From NCBI GenBank assembly GCA_038210375.1, contig JBBQWT010000004.1, positions 1-64,000 on the forward strand: 64,000 nt of DNA, read 5' to 3'. Under the pieces are notes generated by a model. That model ran no database searches, was not told the DNA's origin, and was given only the letters and a program-made list of their open reading frames with translations. The DNA is from JBBQWT01 sp038210375. Its GTDB lineage: Bacteria; Acidobacteriota; Terriglobia; Terriglobales; Acidobacteriaceae. Positions 32,507 to 41,986 of this stretch are shown piece by piece (within the stretch, counting starts at the first letter, position 1; each line of letters begins with the position of its first letter). The position numbers were made by a program, and so were the translations under genes.

Positions 32507-33499
32507 ATGATGAAAATGCGTAGGTTGGGCGCGAACGGCCCCGAAGTCTCCGCCATCGGTTTGGGTTGCATGGGGATGAGCGAGTTCTACGGCGGGCGCG
32601 ACAACCGCGAATCGATCGCCACCATTCACCGCGCGCTGGAGATGGGCCTGAATTTCTTTGATACCGCCGACATGTACGGCCCCCATATCAACGAAGAATT
32701 GCTGGGTGGCGCGCTCCAAGGCAAACGCTCGAGCGCGTTGATCGCCACCAAATTTGGCATCGTGCGCGATCTTTCCGAACCGCCCACCCGCGCGGTGAAC
32801 GGCAAGCCGGAGTACGTGGCCCTGGCCTGCGAAGGCAGCCTGCGCCGCCTGGGCGTGGATACCATCGATCTTTACTACCTGCACCGGGTCGATCCCCAGG
32901 TGCCGATCGAAGATACGGTGAACGCCATGGCCCAGCTGGTGAAGGCGGGCAAGGTGCGATTCATCGGTTTATCGGAAGCTTCGTCGGAGACGCTGGAGCG
33001 CGCCCACAAGATCCATCCCATCACCGCGTTGCAGAGCGAATATTCGCTGTGGACGCGCGACCCGGAAGACAACGTGCTGGCCACCTGCCGCCGGCTGGGA
33101 ATTGGATTTGTGCCTTATAGCCCGCTGGGCCGCGGTTTTCTTTCGGGAACGATCACGCGGCCGGAAGATTTCGAAGCCGGCGACTACCGGCACAACAGCC
33201 CGCGATTCCAGGGTGAGAATTTCCACAAGAACCTCGAACTGGTGCGCCGGGTGAAGGAACTGGCGGCGCAAGCCGGCCACACCCCTTCACAAGTGGCGCT
33301 TGCCTGGGTGCTGGCCCAGGGAGAAGATCTCGTGCCTATCCCCGGAACCAAGCGCCGCAAATATCTCGAAGAGAACATTCACGCGGTGGATATCACGTTG
33401 ACCCCCGAGCAGGTTGCCGAGCTGAATAATATTTTCCCGCCGGGCGCTGCTTCCGGTCCCCGCTATCCCGAGGCCATGATGGCGTCGGTCAACCGCTAG
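32507..33499 (+). CDS. aldo/keto reductase
   Basis: An NADPH-dependent oxidoreductase of 330 residues with the AKR tetrad D52, Y57, K82 and H126 (FFDTADMYG, ATKFG, YYLHRVD). The order and the IGLGCMGMSEFYGG start place it near the YhdN/AKR13-like group. The C-terminal cofactor loop is VPIPGTKRRKYLEEN. GGAG precedes the ATG. zwf starts 19 bp after its stop, so they are likely co-transcribed and both concern NADPH and sugar oxidation. The physiological substrate is unknown. Confidence 0.95.
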   Translation: MMKMRRLGANGPEVSAIGLGCMGMSEFYGGRDNRESIATIHRALEMGLNFFDTADMYGPHINEELLGGALQGKRSSALIATKFGIVRDLSEPPTRAVNGKPEYVALACEGSLRRLGVDTIDLYYLHRVDPQVPIEDTVNAMAQLVKAGKVRFIGLSEASSETLERAHKIHPITALQSEYSLWTRDPEDNVLATCRRLGIGFVPYSPLGRGFLSGTITRPEDFEAGDYRHNSPRFQGENFHKNLELVRRVKELAAQAGHTPSQVALAWVLAQGEDLVPIPGTKRRKYLEENIHAVDITLTPEQVAELNNIFPPGAASGPRYPEAMMASVNR

Positions 33500-33518
33500 A
33501 AAGTAGTGGGTATAACAG

Positions 33519-35090
33519 ATGAGCAATAAGGACGACCAAGCGACTTCTGCCGCGGTGCAGGAAGCCGCCACTAATGCGAAGAGTGAGCCCGCCGCCGCCC
33601 TACCCAAGGCGGACCCGTGCACCTTGGTGATCTTCGGCTCCACCGGTGACCTTACCAGGCGCAAGCTGGTGCCGGCGCTGTACGATCTGGCCTGCGTCGG
33701 CTGCATGTCGCCGCATTTCGATATCCTGGCGCTGGGGCGCAAGCCGCTCTCTGATGAGGAGTTTCGCAAGAACCTGGAAGAAGCGGCGGCGAAGTCGAAG
33801 GATGCTCGCGGCTTTACCGCCGAAGGTTGGAAGGAATTTGCCGGCCGCATTACCTACCTGCAGCTCGATCCCGAAGATCCAGTCTCCTACAGTCAGCTGG
33901 CCGCACACCTCGACAAGAAAGGTGGAAGTCCTAACCACCTTTTTTACCTGGCCACGCCTTCGTCGCTGTTCGCCAAAATCATTGAAGGGTTGGGCGCCGC
34001 TGGGCTCAACCACAACGACAAGGGCTGGACGCGCATCGTGATCGAAAAGCCTTTTGGCCATGACCTGGCGTCGGCACAGCAACTCAACCAGATGCTGCGC
34101 GCGGTGTTTGCCGAAGAAGAGATCTATCGCATCGACCACTACCTGGGCAAAGAAACGGTGCAGAACCTGCTGGTCTTCCGCTTCGGCAACCTTTTGTTTG
34201 AGCCGGTGTGGAACCGCAACTACATCGATTACATCGAGATCACGGCCGGCGAAAAAATTGGCGTGGAAGGCCGTGCCAGCTTCTACGAGGAAACCGGCGC
34301 GCTGCGCGACATGGTCGCCAACCATATGCTGCAACTTCTCAGCCTGATCGCCATGGAGCCTCCGGTGGCGTTTGATGCTGATTCGGTGCGCGAGCAAAAG
34401 GTGCAGGTGTTCCGCGCCATCACTCCCATGACCGTCGAACAGGTGGCGCGAAGAACGGTCCGCGGGCAGTACGGCCGCGGGGAGATCGACGGCGTCAAAG
34501 TTCCCGGTTATCGCGAGGAGGCGGGGGTCGATCCCAGGTCCAACATTGAAACCTATGCCGCCCTGGAACTTTTCGTCGAAAACTGGAGGTGGGCGGGAGT
34601 GCCGTTTTACGTGCGCACCGGCAAGTATTTGTCGCGCAACCTCACCGAGATCGCGGTGCATTTCAAACGCACTCCGCAAGCCCTGTTCGCGCGCACGCCT
34701 GATGATGTGCTTGACCGCAACGCCATTATTTTCCGCATCCAGCCCAACGAAGGAATCGCCGTCAACGTCGGCGCCAAGCGCCCGGGGACGGAAATGCATA
34801 CCGCCAACGTGCAGCTCGATTTCAAATACCGCGAAGCCTTTGGCACGCGCAGCGCGGTGGCCTATGAGACGCTGCTGCTCGATGCCATGCGCGGAGACGC
34901 TACGCTATTTACCCGCCGCGACGAAGTTGAGGCCGAATGGAAATTGATTACACCGATCGAGGAGACGTGGAAACAAATTCCCTCGCCCGAATTTCCCAAC
35001 TATTCCGCGGGAAGCGCGGGGCCGGCCCAGTCCGATGATCTGATTGAAACCGGCGGGCATCACTGGCGCTCGCTTGATCCGCTGGATTAG
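33519..35090 (+). CDS. zwf: glucose-6-phosphate 1-dehydrogenase
   Basis: Oxidises glucose-6-phosphate to 6-phosphogluconolactone with reduction of NADP, the entry to the oxidative pentose phosphate or Entner-Doudoroff routes. The 523 residues include the nucleotide motif GSTGDL (40-45), EKPFG (176-180), the signature RIDHYLGKE (from 204) and the catalytic His269 in ALRDMVANHMLQ. The N-terminus has an Ala/Glu-rich extension of about 30 residues before the Rossmann fold. It follows the aldo-keto reductase by 19 bp. No pgl or gnd neighbour is seen here, so the pathway partners are elsewhere. Confidence 0.97.
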   Translation: MSNKDDQATSAAVQEAATNAKSEPAAALPKADPCTLVIFGSTGDLTRRKLVPALYDLACVGCMSPHFDILALGRKPLSDEEFRKNLEEAAAKSKDARGFTAEGWKEFAGRITYLQLDPEDPVSYSQLAAHLDKKGGSPNHLFYLATPSSLFAKIIEGLGAAGLNHNDKGWTRIVIEKPFGHDLASAQQLNQMLRAVFAEEEIYRIDHYLGKETVQNLLVFRFGNLLFEPVWNRNYIDYIEITAGEKIGVEGRASFYEETGALRDMVANHMLQLLSLIAMEPPVAFDADSVREQKVQVFRAITPMTVEQVARRTVRGQYGRGEIDGVKVPGYREEAGVDPRSNIETYAALELFVENWRWAGVPFYVRTGKYLSRNLTEIAVHFKRTPQALFARTPDDVLDRNAIIFRIQPNEGIAVNVGAKRPGTEMHTANVQLDFKYREAFGTRSAVAYETLLLDAMRGDATLFTRRDEVEAEWKLITPIEETWKQIPSPEFPNYSAGSAGPAQSDDLIETGGHHWRSLDPLD

Positions 35091-35187
35091 CTGCCGTAAG
35101 CAAAGTATGCGATGCGGGTGGAACGGCCTGCTCAGGCGCGGCGCTCGACTCTGTAGTTTGCACTCTCCCAAAGTAGAATAGATAAGA

Positions 35188-37680
35188 ATGGCAACCGCGA
35201 TTAAAAACACCAGGCTGGGCAAGAGCATCGTCCTTGATTCCTTTCGGCGCTGGGGATACCTCGCCGCAAACCTCGACCCCCTGGGCAACCTCACCCCCGA
35301 GTTCGTGCCTGAGCTCGACCATGACGGCCCCGAGGCCGAACGCGCCCGCGCCATCTATTGTGGCGCGGTGGGCGTCGAATTCATGCATCTTCCGCAGGCC
35401 CGCCGCGACTGGATCCAGGCACGCATGGAAGATCGGGGATACGGCGCAGCCGGCTCCTCCAATACGAAGCGGGACCAGGGACGCATCCTGGAGCGAATCG
35501 TGCGCGCTGATTTGTTTGAGCAGGTACTGCAAACGCGTTACCTGGGAACCAAGCGCTATTCGCTCGAAGGCGTGACCGCGCTCATCCCTTTTCTGGATGA
35601 GATGCTGGCGGCGGCCATCGAGCACGATGCCGTGGAAGCTGTGTTCGCCATGAGCCACCGCGGCCGACTCAACGTGATGGTGCATAGCGCGGGCGTCCAG
35701 TTTTCCGATGTCTTCGCCAAGTTCGAAGATTTTGATCCGCGCAAAATTCTGGGCGGTGGCGACGTTAAATATCACCTGGGCGCGACCGGCGACTTTATCG
35801 ATCACCGCGGCCGCAAGCTGCATATTCATCTGGTATCGAACCCCAGCCACCTGGAGGCGGTCGATCCCGTGGCCATCGGCCGAGTGCGCGCCAAGCAGAC
35901 CCGAGCCGGCGAAGATGGGCAACACGGTTACCTGCCGGTACTTCTACATGGTGACGCGGCATTTGCGGGGCAGGGCATCGTTGCTGAGACCTTGAACTTT
36001 GCCGGCCTGCACGGTTTTTCGGTGGGCGGTACGATGCACGTGATCGTGAACAATCTCATCGGGTTCACCACCAACCCCGCGGAGCTGCATGCCTCGCGCT
36101 TCGCCGCCGACCTGGGCAAGCGGCTGCCCATCCCCATTTTTCATGTCAATGGAGAAGATCTCGCGGCTGTGGTCAAGGTCGCGCGCATGGCGTTGGAATA
36201 CCGCTACCAATTCGGCAGCGACGTGCTGGTTGACCTCATCGGCTACCGGCGCCACGGCCACAGCGAGGTCGATGACCCATCGATCACCCAGCCGCTGCTC
36301 TATCAAAAAATCAAGCAGCATCCGCCGTTGTGGCAGATCTACGCGCAGCAGACCGGCCAGGATGCTACGCCGATCGTGGAAGCGGTGCGCAGCGAACTCG
36401 AAGCCGCGCAAAAAGCGGCATTGGAATCAAAAAAAGTCCCCACCCTGCGGCAGTTGCCGGAGTATTGGTCGGCTTATTCGGGGGGTCGGTGGAAGCAATC
36501 CTACGGCGTAAACACCGGAGTCCCCGCCGCGGAGCTGGGCGAGCTGGCCACGGCTGCGTCATCGTACCCGGCGGATTTCCACATTCATCCCAAGGTCAAC
36601 AAGCTTCTGCAGCAACGAATTGAAATGGGCGCGGGGAAGCGGCCGGTGGATTTTGCCATGGCCGAATTGCTGGCGTTTGGGTCGCTGTTGAAGCAGGGAA
36701 TCCCATTACGGCTCACCGGTCAGGATAGCCGCCGCGGCACCTTCAACCAGCGCCATGCGGTGCTGATCGATATCGAGAACGAAAAGGAATTTATTCCTCT
36801 CGCCAACCTGGCCCCGGGTCAGGCGCGATGCGAGATTTATAACTCAACCTTGTCCGAGGCCGGCATTCTGGGCTTTGAATATGGCTTCAGCCGCGATTAT
36901 CCCGAGGCCCTGGTGCTTTGGGAAGCGCAGTTCGGCGACTTCGCCAACGGCGCCCAGATCATCATCGACCAGTTCATCTGCGCCGGAGAAGATAAGTGGG
37001 GATTGCTCTCCGGGCTGGTCATGTTGTTGCCGCACGGTTATGAAGGGCAGGGGCCGGAACACTCCAGCGCGCGCATCGAACGATTTCTGCAACTGGCGGC
37101 GGAAGATAACATTCAGGTGTGCCAGCCGTCCACCGCCGCGCAATATTTTCACCTGCTGCGCCGACAAGCCATGAGCCCGTGGCGCAAGCCGCTGGTGGTA
37201 TTTACGCCCAAGGGCATGCTGCGCCATCCCGATGCCGCCAGCAGCCTGGCGGAATTTGCGGGCGAAGGTTTTCTGCCGGTGCTGCCGGATCGGGAAATCG
37301 AGAATCCCACGCGCGCTCTGATCGCCAGCGGCAAGATCGGGCATGAACTGCGCGCCGAGCGCGCGCGTCTGCAGGATACGTCCACCGCCGTGATCATGCT
37401 GGAGCAGATGTATCCGTTTCCCGAAACCCAACTGGCGGCGGAACTGGAACGCCATTCGGCGTTGACCGAGATCGTGTGGGTGCAGGAAGAGCCGGGAAAT
37501 ATGGGGGCGCTGTTTTTCGTCATGCCAAAATTGCGGCGGCTCGCCAAACAACCGGTGCGGTCGGTAAAGCGATCAGCCAGCGCCAGTCCCGCGACCGGAT
37601 CATCCAAGGCGCATGAACTCGAGCAGAAGACCCTGCTGGCGCTGGCGTTCGCCGGGCGTTCGGCTGAGCCAATTCGCTGA
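35188..37680 (+). CDS. sucA: 2-oxoglutarate dehydrogenase E1 component
   Basis: The thiamine-diphosphate E1 subunit that decarboxylates 2-oxoglutarate in the TCA cycle. Family blocks include MSHRGRLNVM, SHLEAVDPVAIGRVRAKQ, HGDAAFAGQGIVAE, the TPP region DVLVDLIGYRRHGHSEVDDP, and QDSRRGTFNQRHAVL in the transketolase-like half. At 830 residues it is about 100 shorter than E. coli SucA, mostly from a reduced N-terminal segment. It has no sucB or lpd beside it, which is unusual for proteobacteria but common where tca genes are dispersed. TAGAAT (35174-35179) ends 8 nt before the ATG and no ribosome site is visible, so a leaderless message is possible. Confidence 0.96.
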   Translation: MATAIKNTRLGKSIVLDSFRRWGYLAANLDPLGNLTPEFVPELDHDGPEAERARAIYCGAVGVEFMHLPQARRDWIQARMEDRGYGAAGSSNTKRDQGRILERIVRADLFEQVLQTRYLGTKRYSLEGVTALIPFLDEMLAAAIEHDAVEAVFAMSHRGRLNVMVHSAGVQFSDVFAKFEDFDPRKILGGGDVKYHLGATGDFIDHRGRKLHIHLVSNPSHLEAVDPVAIGRVRAKQTRAGEDGQHGYLPVLLHGDAAFAGQGIVAETLNFAGLHGFSVGGTMHVIVNNLIGFTTNPAELHASRFAADLGKRLPIPIFHVNGEDLAAVVKVARMALEYRYQFGSDVLVDLIGYRRHGHSEVDDPSITQPLLYQKIKQHPPLWQIYAQQTGQDATPIVEAVRSELEAAQKAALESKKVPTLRQLPEYWSAYSGGRWKQSYGVNTGVPAAELGELATAASSYPADFHIHPKVNKLLQQRIEMGAGKRPVDFAMAELLAFGSLLKQGIPLRLTGQDSRRGTFNQRHAVLIDIENEKEFIPLANLAPGQARCEIYNSTLSEAGILGFEYGFSRDYPEALVLWEAQFGDFANGAQIIIDQFICAGEDKWGLLSGLVMLLPHGYEGQGPEHSSARIERFLQLAAEDNIQVCQPSTAAQYFHLLRRQAMSPWRKPLVVFTPKGMLRHPDAASSLAEFAGEGFLPVLPDREIENPTRALIASGKIGHELRAERARLQDTSTAVIMLEQMYPFPETQLAAELERHSALTEIVWVQEEPGNMGALFFVMPKLRRLAKQPVRSVKRSASASPATGSSKAHELEQKTLLALAFAGRSAEPIR

Positions 37681-37956
37681 AAGTTAGCGCCCCGGTCTGA
37701 AGATCACTCGAGTTGGGCCGCCAGAGCGCTTTCATGCCATGAATAGACTTGTCTGCGGCTCAGACTTGTCGCTTGACATTTCGCGCAGAGCCAGGAAGTT
37801 TGCGGATGCGGCGTGGAGACGGCGCGGTTTCTTCCTTTACCTATGAGGCGTACAGGCCTTAAACTAGAAGGGATTCAGGCGAATTTCCGGCCCGTCTCGA
37901 ACGAACGTTCGTGCCAGGCAGGGGTTCGAAAAAACTAAAAAACGGAGAACATAACA

Positions 37957-38376
37957 ATGAAGAAAATGATCATCGCAACCGGAGTAATGTTCCTATGTAC
38001 CATGCCAGGCTTCGCTCAGGACAGCATGAAGAGCGACAGCAGCATGAAACAGGATTCCAGCATGTCTGGCGAAAAAATGGGCAAGAAGCACAAAATGGGC
38101 ATGGGCAAGGAAAAGACCATGACCGGCTGCATCGAAGCCAGCGGCGACGAGTACATGCTGAAAATGAAGAATGGCAAGTCGATGGAAATCATGAGCACCG
38201 ACGACCTGAAGCCCCATGTGGGCCACATGGTTACCGTCACCGGCATGAAGACCATGGCCACCGACGACAAGACCAAGAAGATGGAAAAGATGTTCAAGGT
38301 CTCAAAGATGGACATGGTTTCCGAAACTTGCACCATGGGCAAGAAGATGGGCAAGATGGACAAGATGAAGATGTAA
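37957..38376 (+). CDS. Met/Lys-rich exported protein
   Basis: A 139-residue protein with a signal peptide (MKKMIIATGVMFLCTMPGFA) and a good ribosome site (GGAGAA). The mature protein is unusually rich in Met and Lys: MGKKHKMGMGKEK in the first third and MGKKMGKMDKMKM at the very end. Between them is a small folded-looking core, TGCIEASGDEYMLKMKNGK followed by VGHMVTVTGM, similar to OB-like periplasmic domains, with two Cys (TGC, TCT) that could pair. Met-rich tails bind Cu(I) or Ag(I) in several periplasmic proteins, so metal binding is plausible but unproven. It is a single gene ending at a terminator. Confidence 0.85.
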   Translation: MKKMIIATGVMFLCTMPGFAQDSMKSDSSMKQDSSMSGEKMGKKHKMGMGKEKTMTGCIEASGDEYMLKMKNGKSMEIMSTDDLKPHVGHMVTVTGMKTMATDDKTKKMEKMFKVSKMDMVSETCTMGKKMGKMDKMKM

Positions 38377-38474
38377 TTGGCCGATTGGTCCCCGAACTTC
38401 ACTCCTTCAAGTTCTCCGGCCTGAACTAGCAGTGTTTGGGGATTGATCGCTCAATCGTTGGTCGGTACGATTAG

Positions 38475-38511
38475 AAGCGCCGCAAGCCAGAAATGGATTG
38501 CGGCGCTTTTT
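38475..38511 (+). terminator. rho-independent terminator after the Met-rich gene
   Basis: Perfect 11-bp stem AAGCGCCGCAA (38475-38485) / TTGCGGCGCTT (38498-38508), 12-nt loop, and a T-run to 38511. Confidence 0.9.
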
Positions 38512-38546
38512 ATTGCAGCGGGGCGGGCGATGCCGGGCGGGTTGCG

Positions 38547-38575
38547 TTGCTCAGATCAGGCTTGAACCATACAAT
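38547..38575 (+). promoter_or_regulatory. promoter of tRNA-Ser
   Basis: TTGCTC (38547-38552) and TACAAT (38570-38575) with a 17-bp spacer; transcription would begin about 18 nt before the mature tRNA. Confidence 0.7.
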
Positions 38576-38600
38576 CGTAGGTGCAGCATCCGCAGTCGAT

Positions 38601-38690
38601 GGAGAGATGGCCGAGTGGCTGAAGGCGCACGCTTGGAAAGCGTGTGTACTCGAAAGGGTACCGTGGGTTCGAATCCCACTCTCTCCGCCA
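38601..38690 (+). tRNA. tRNA-Ser (anticodon GGA)
   Basis: A 90-nt class II tRNA. The acceptor stem pairs GGAGAGA with TCTCTCC, G is the discriminator and CCA is encoded. The anticodon loop TTGGAAA gives GGA, reading UCC/UCU serine codons. A long variable arm (TGTACTCGAAAGGGTACC) and the T arm GGGTTCGAATCCC are present. Its last 23 nt are repeated at 40664-40686. Confidence 0.97.
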
Positions 38691-38857
38691 TAGCTCTTTC
38701 GTTCTCAAGCGACAGTCGGATTTATTCACCCGGATCGTGCGCGCCGACGAAAATCCTCCTCACGTCCGGCTCAGAAAGTCTACAAGAAGGTCTGGCAGCC
38801 CACTACCGCGTTGAGGATGAACGAATCCGCCGGCTTTATTGGTTGGTTGTCACCGAT

Positions 38858-39034
38858 TTAGAGGACCGACCAGACTGGACCGAATACCCAGTAGGGCGGA
38901 GTCAGCGATGACTTGCGGAGACCCGGATACCAGGTGTGCACTGAACGAGCGGTCCATAGGGAGCCAATCCCCGCGGCCGCGAAACAAATCAGCAAGAAAA
39001 TTCCAAGCGCTACCCAGCCGCTGACACCATTCAT
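38858..39034 (-). pseudogene. TspO/MBR family N-terminal fragment
   Basis: 58 residues from an ATG with AGGAG seven bases upstream: MNGVSGWVALGIFLLICFAA, then WTARSVHTWYPGLRKSSLTP and PPYWVFGPVWSVL before a stop. This matches the first helix and the Trp/Pro loop of TspO tryptophan-rich sensory proteins (usually about 160 residues, five helices). The remaining four helices are absent and later sequence does not resemble the family, so the gene was cut, probably during island rearrangement. Confidence 0.75.
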
Positions 39035-39136
39035 CGGTTCGCTCCTATAGCCTCCTGCTGCAATTTTTGAACTCACCTCCAGTCTTACTCATCAGAAGAT
39101 TATTTCCGAGGTAGCCCGTTACTCGCGCGCAAATTG

Positions 39137-40096
39137 CTACAGTTTTAGCGCGTCCATCCGCGGATTCTCGTAGGCGTCATCTTCTCCCGGATACCGAAGT
39201 TCTTTTTCAAACTTTCCGCTCTCCTTGGCTAAAGCCCAGATCAAGCTTTCTCCAGCCGGCAAGATTTTCGGGTGTTGGTCGTATACCGGATCTCCGTACG
39301 CATATTGCGCATCGACCGGCTTCCACCCCTTGGTACGGAACATCGCGATCAGGTCGCCGACGAACAGCGCGTTCAGTACATTGTGGTGCAGCAAAACCGT
39401 GTGTCGTACCGATCGCAAGAGCACGCGCTGGGCCAGCGAGTCGTAGAATTGCGCACGCTCCCAGATATGTTGGAGAAAGAAATCGCGATATCCCGCGAGG
39501 TCAGCTCGGTGGATTGCCTCGGCCCGCTTCTTCATGCGACCATCGATAGCCCAGTCGGAAGCATCAATTGTTGCTCGACCAACCCGATAGCCATGTTTCT
39601 GCAGAAAGGCGCGCATCCCCTCGCGCTTTTCCACTGTGTCACCTTCCTTGAAGAACGGGTATCGAAATAAGCAAGTGAAGCGGGGATAGGCGCGAATCAG
39701 GGGTTCGTTCTTCAGCGCGTCAGTTTCGAACTCGGCCAGCGTCACTTTCCTGAATCTCTCTGAGTCAGTATTTGTGCTCAAATTGAAGTTGAGGTGGGAG
39801 TACGAATGATTACCGATGAGATGGCCAGCCCGATCCCAAGCGCCTACCAGTTGCCGACCAGGGTTGCTATCCACTCGTTTACCACAAACAAAGAGTATTG
39901 ACTTGATGTTGTTACTCGCGAGCGCGGCCAAAATGCGCGTGTTTACTTCATGCGACGTTAGATTGGCGCCGCTATTGGTGGTTGGGTCATCAAACGTGAA
40001 CGCAATTTCTGGGCCCTGGGCTGTTCCCGAAGCTATCGGTATCCCAACCAGCGCCGCCGTTACGGCCGTGTAATGCAGGAACTCTCTGCGATTCAT
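39137..40096 (-). CDS. polysaccharide deacetylase (NodB-like), Tat-exported
   Basis: A 319-residue CE4-type hydrolase that would remove N-acetyl groups from chitin, peptidoglycan or related glycans. The NodB motifs are visible: AFTFDDP (metal/base Asp pair), NHSYSH (HxxxH-type metal ligands), RYPFF, and a distal HHNVLN. The N-terminus MNRREFLHYTAVTAALVG is a twin-arginine signal, so it is exported folded. The frame extends to a TTG at 40129, but ATG 40096 starts the Tat signal. It is the only intact gene in the tRNA-Ser island. Confidence 0.9.
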   Translation of the reverse strand: MNRREFLHYTAVTAALVGIPIASGTAQGPEIAFTFDDPTTNSGANLTSHEVNTRILAALASNNIKSILFVCGKRVDSNPGRQLVGAWDRAGHLIGNHSYSHLNFNLSTNTDSERFRKVTLAEFETDALKNEPLIRAYPRFTCLFRYPFFKEGDTVEKREGMRAFLQKHGYRVGRATIDASDWAIDGRMKKRAEAIHRADLAGYRDFFLQHIWERAQFYDSLAQRVLLRSVRHTVLLHHNVLNALFVGDLIAMFRTKGWKPVDAQYAYGDPVYDQHPKILPAGESLIWALAKESGKFEKELRYPGEDDAYENPRMDALKL

Positions 40097-40129
40097 CGAT
40101 TCGATAACCCCCGGATGAGCGCAACCCAA

Positions 40130-40663
40130 CTCAGAAGCTGAGTGTACCGCTCCGATGGTCCTTCGGCCATTCCAAGAAGGGTTGGAGCATCATTCAAGCA
40201 ATGAAAGCGGATGAGGCGCTACGGGAGAGAGAGTCGGCTAGTCGGAATTAAGCACCGTAGATTTCCATGCGTCCTGGAATCTGATTCGGGGCCGGGGGTT
40301 GCTTTTTCCAGACGGCACCCGAAAACTTCGTTGTTCTTTCGAACGAAGCTTTGCGTTCTTGGAAGAATTCTCAATAAAATAATCGAAGCCATTCTGCAGA
40401 GTCGGGGGGGAAGTCTTCAATTAGCGATAGCCTTTTGCGTTTTTGTAGGCACCCACAATGAACCGCCCACCGAGCTAACAATGACAAGAACGTCCGGGAG
40501 AGTTTCACCCTTGCATCCCAGCTCACCGCCGTTGGCGACTCGCATATTGAATCAAAATTAGGTGTCCCAAGTAGTGTCCAATAACGACTCCAGTAGGTTC
40601 CAATCCGGTACAACAGGTGCCACCCGTGTCCGTTAAGTCCTTTGGATTACCGGTTTGAGTAGA
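40130..40663. other. island right flank without recognisable gene
   Basis: Nothing convincing is coded here. There is a hairpin CTTCGTT...AACGAAG (40326-40348) without a T-run, and short open frames lacking ribosome sites. The region leads into the attR copy at 40664. Confidence 0.5.
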
Positions 40664-40756
40664 TTCGAATCCCACTCTCTCCGCCAGTATCTGCGCCAGA
40701 ATAAGGCGCATGCTCCGATCGAACCCACGAGATCAAGCTAATACCGACCAGATTTC

Positions 40757-41809
40757 TTACCGTCCGTAAATCAATAAGTGAAACGTACCCGGCTTGGCTT
40801 GAGGTCGAGGGTGCGGATCTTTCGCGGTGGCGGCCGCAGGAGGGTCAAAATCCGCGGTGTCCAGCAGGAGGTTATGGTTTTTCGGATCCAGCGCCATGGT
40901 CTTGGCCCCAAATTCGGTCTTCACCGTCTCTACGACGCTGAACTTATCGGGTGAGTCTTCATGAATGATGTGGAGTGTGCCGTCACCAGTCGCGCTGACG
41001 ACCAGGCTGGTTTCGGGATCAAAGACAGTGGCGTCCACACGTCCGCCGATGGGGATGGGATCGCCGATCAGTTTTCCGGTATCCGCATCCATGACTACAA
41101 AAACTTTGGGTTCACGGCAGCCTATGAACAATCGCCGGTGGGTGCGATCCATGGCGATCGACACCGGGCTTCCCCCGGGCGCAACCGGCCAGCGCGCGGT
41201 AATTTTCAAGGTACGGGAATTAATGGCGATCACTTCGTTCTTGTCCTCCAGATTGTCGTAGATCATTCCCTTGCCATCCGCCACGGCTTGTTCGGGAGCG
41301 CCGCCCAGTTTGAGGGTGGCCACAACTGACCCCTTTGCGGGATCAATCACGGTGGCGCTATTGGGATCACCGTTGAACACAAAAACGCGATTCGAGGCCG
41401 GGTCGTAAAGGATGGAATCGGCATCCTGGTCGGCCTTGACCTGGCCAATTTTCTTAAGGGTCTTGAGATCGAAAATGACAACCTGGCCAGCGTCACCGTC
41501 GCTGATAAATCCCCGGTTTAATTTGGAGACTACGGCAACTCCGTGGCCCTTTTTCAATCCGGGAATGGCGCCCACCTCGGCGCCACTGTCGGCATTGAGC
41601 ACTTTCACTTCGGCGCCATGAGACAGATACACGCGGCGGGCAGCGGCATCGACGGTGACGTAGTCGAAATATTCCTTTCCGCCTGGAGCTGCGCCGAGCG
41701 AAATTTTCTTAAGTAGGTGGTAACCACCAGACTCGAACCCGATCACGGATGCGGAAAAAAACAAGATGCACAAGCCGACGATCATGCTGACCCATTTGTG
41801 GCGCTTCAC
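40757..41809 (-). CDS. exported YVTN-type beta-propeller protein
   Basis: A 350-residue protein with a signal sequence (HKWVSMIVGLCILFFSASVI) followed by repeated blades of about 42 residues, for example FDYVTVDAAARRVYLSHGAE, GRGFISDGDAGQVVIFDLKT-like strands, SILYDPASNRVFVFNGDPNS and SIAMDRTHRRLFIGCREPKV. This is the pattern of YVTN/NHL-like quinoprotein propellers without cofactor motifs. The start is GTG 41809, directly behind the strong site AAGGAGG (41814-41820). The ligand or partner is unknown. It is a single gene. Confidence 0.88.
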   Translation of the reverse strand: MKRHKWVSMIVGLCILFFSASVIGFESGGYHLLKKISLGAAPGGKEYFDYVTVDAAARRVYLSHGAEVKVLNADSGAEVGAIPGLKKGHGVAVVSKLNRGFISDGDAGQVVIFDLKTLKKIGQVKADQDADSILYDPASNRVFVFNGDPNSATVIDPAKGSVVATLKLGGAPEQAVADGKGMIYDNLEDKNEVIAINSRTLKITARWPVAPGGSPVSIAMDRTHRRLFIGCREPKVFVVMDADTGKLIGDPIPIGGRVDATVFDPETSLVVSATGDGTLHIIHEDSPDKFSVVETVKTEFGAKTMALDPKNHNLLLDTADFDPPAAATAKDPHPRPQAKPGTFHLLIYGR

Positions 41810-41986
41810 GGAACCTCCTTGTAACCCAACCAACCAAATTTATGAGTGCGGCCGAGGGCGAGTCAAGCCGTCGCGCTATTTAAGTAGAACGGGCTCATCA
41901 CCGCCTGATTTCCTGAAAATTTCATCGCGCTCAGGCATAGCACCAGCGGGAAATCGCGGCCTGCGAAAGCGCTCCACATTGAAAAT

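Larger units (their letters stand above)
38668..40686. mobile_element. small genomic island bounded by tRNA-Ser attL/attR
   Basis: The last 23 nt of tRNA-Ser (38668-38690, TTCGAATCCC to CCGCCA) recur exactly at 40664-40686. Sequences outside the repeats differ. The 2-kb interval holds a truncated tspO-like gene, a polysaccharide deacetylase and non-coding DNA. This is the standard footprint of a tyrosine-recombinase element integrated in the T-loop/3' end of a tRNA gene. No integrase remains, so it would be a remnant or depend on help in trans. Confidence 0.7.

Noticed and set aside
38498..38911. 137-residue frame through tRNA-Ser
   Set aside because: It reads through a tRNA gene and the att site; a common annotation artefact.
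40664..40686. Second tRNA-Ser gene
   Set aside because: Only the last 23 nt match; the acceptor 5' strand, D arm and anticodon arm are missing, so it is an att copy.
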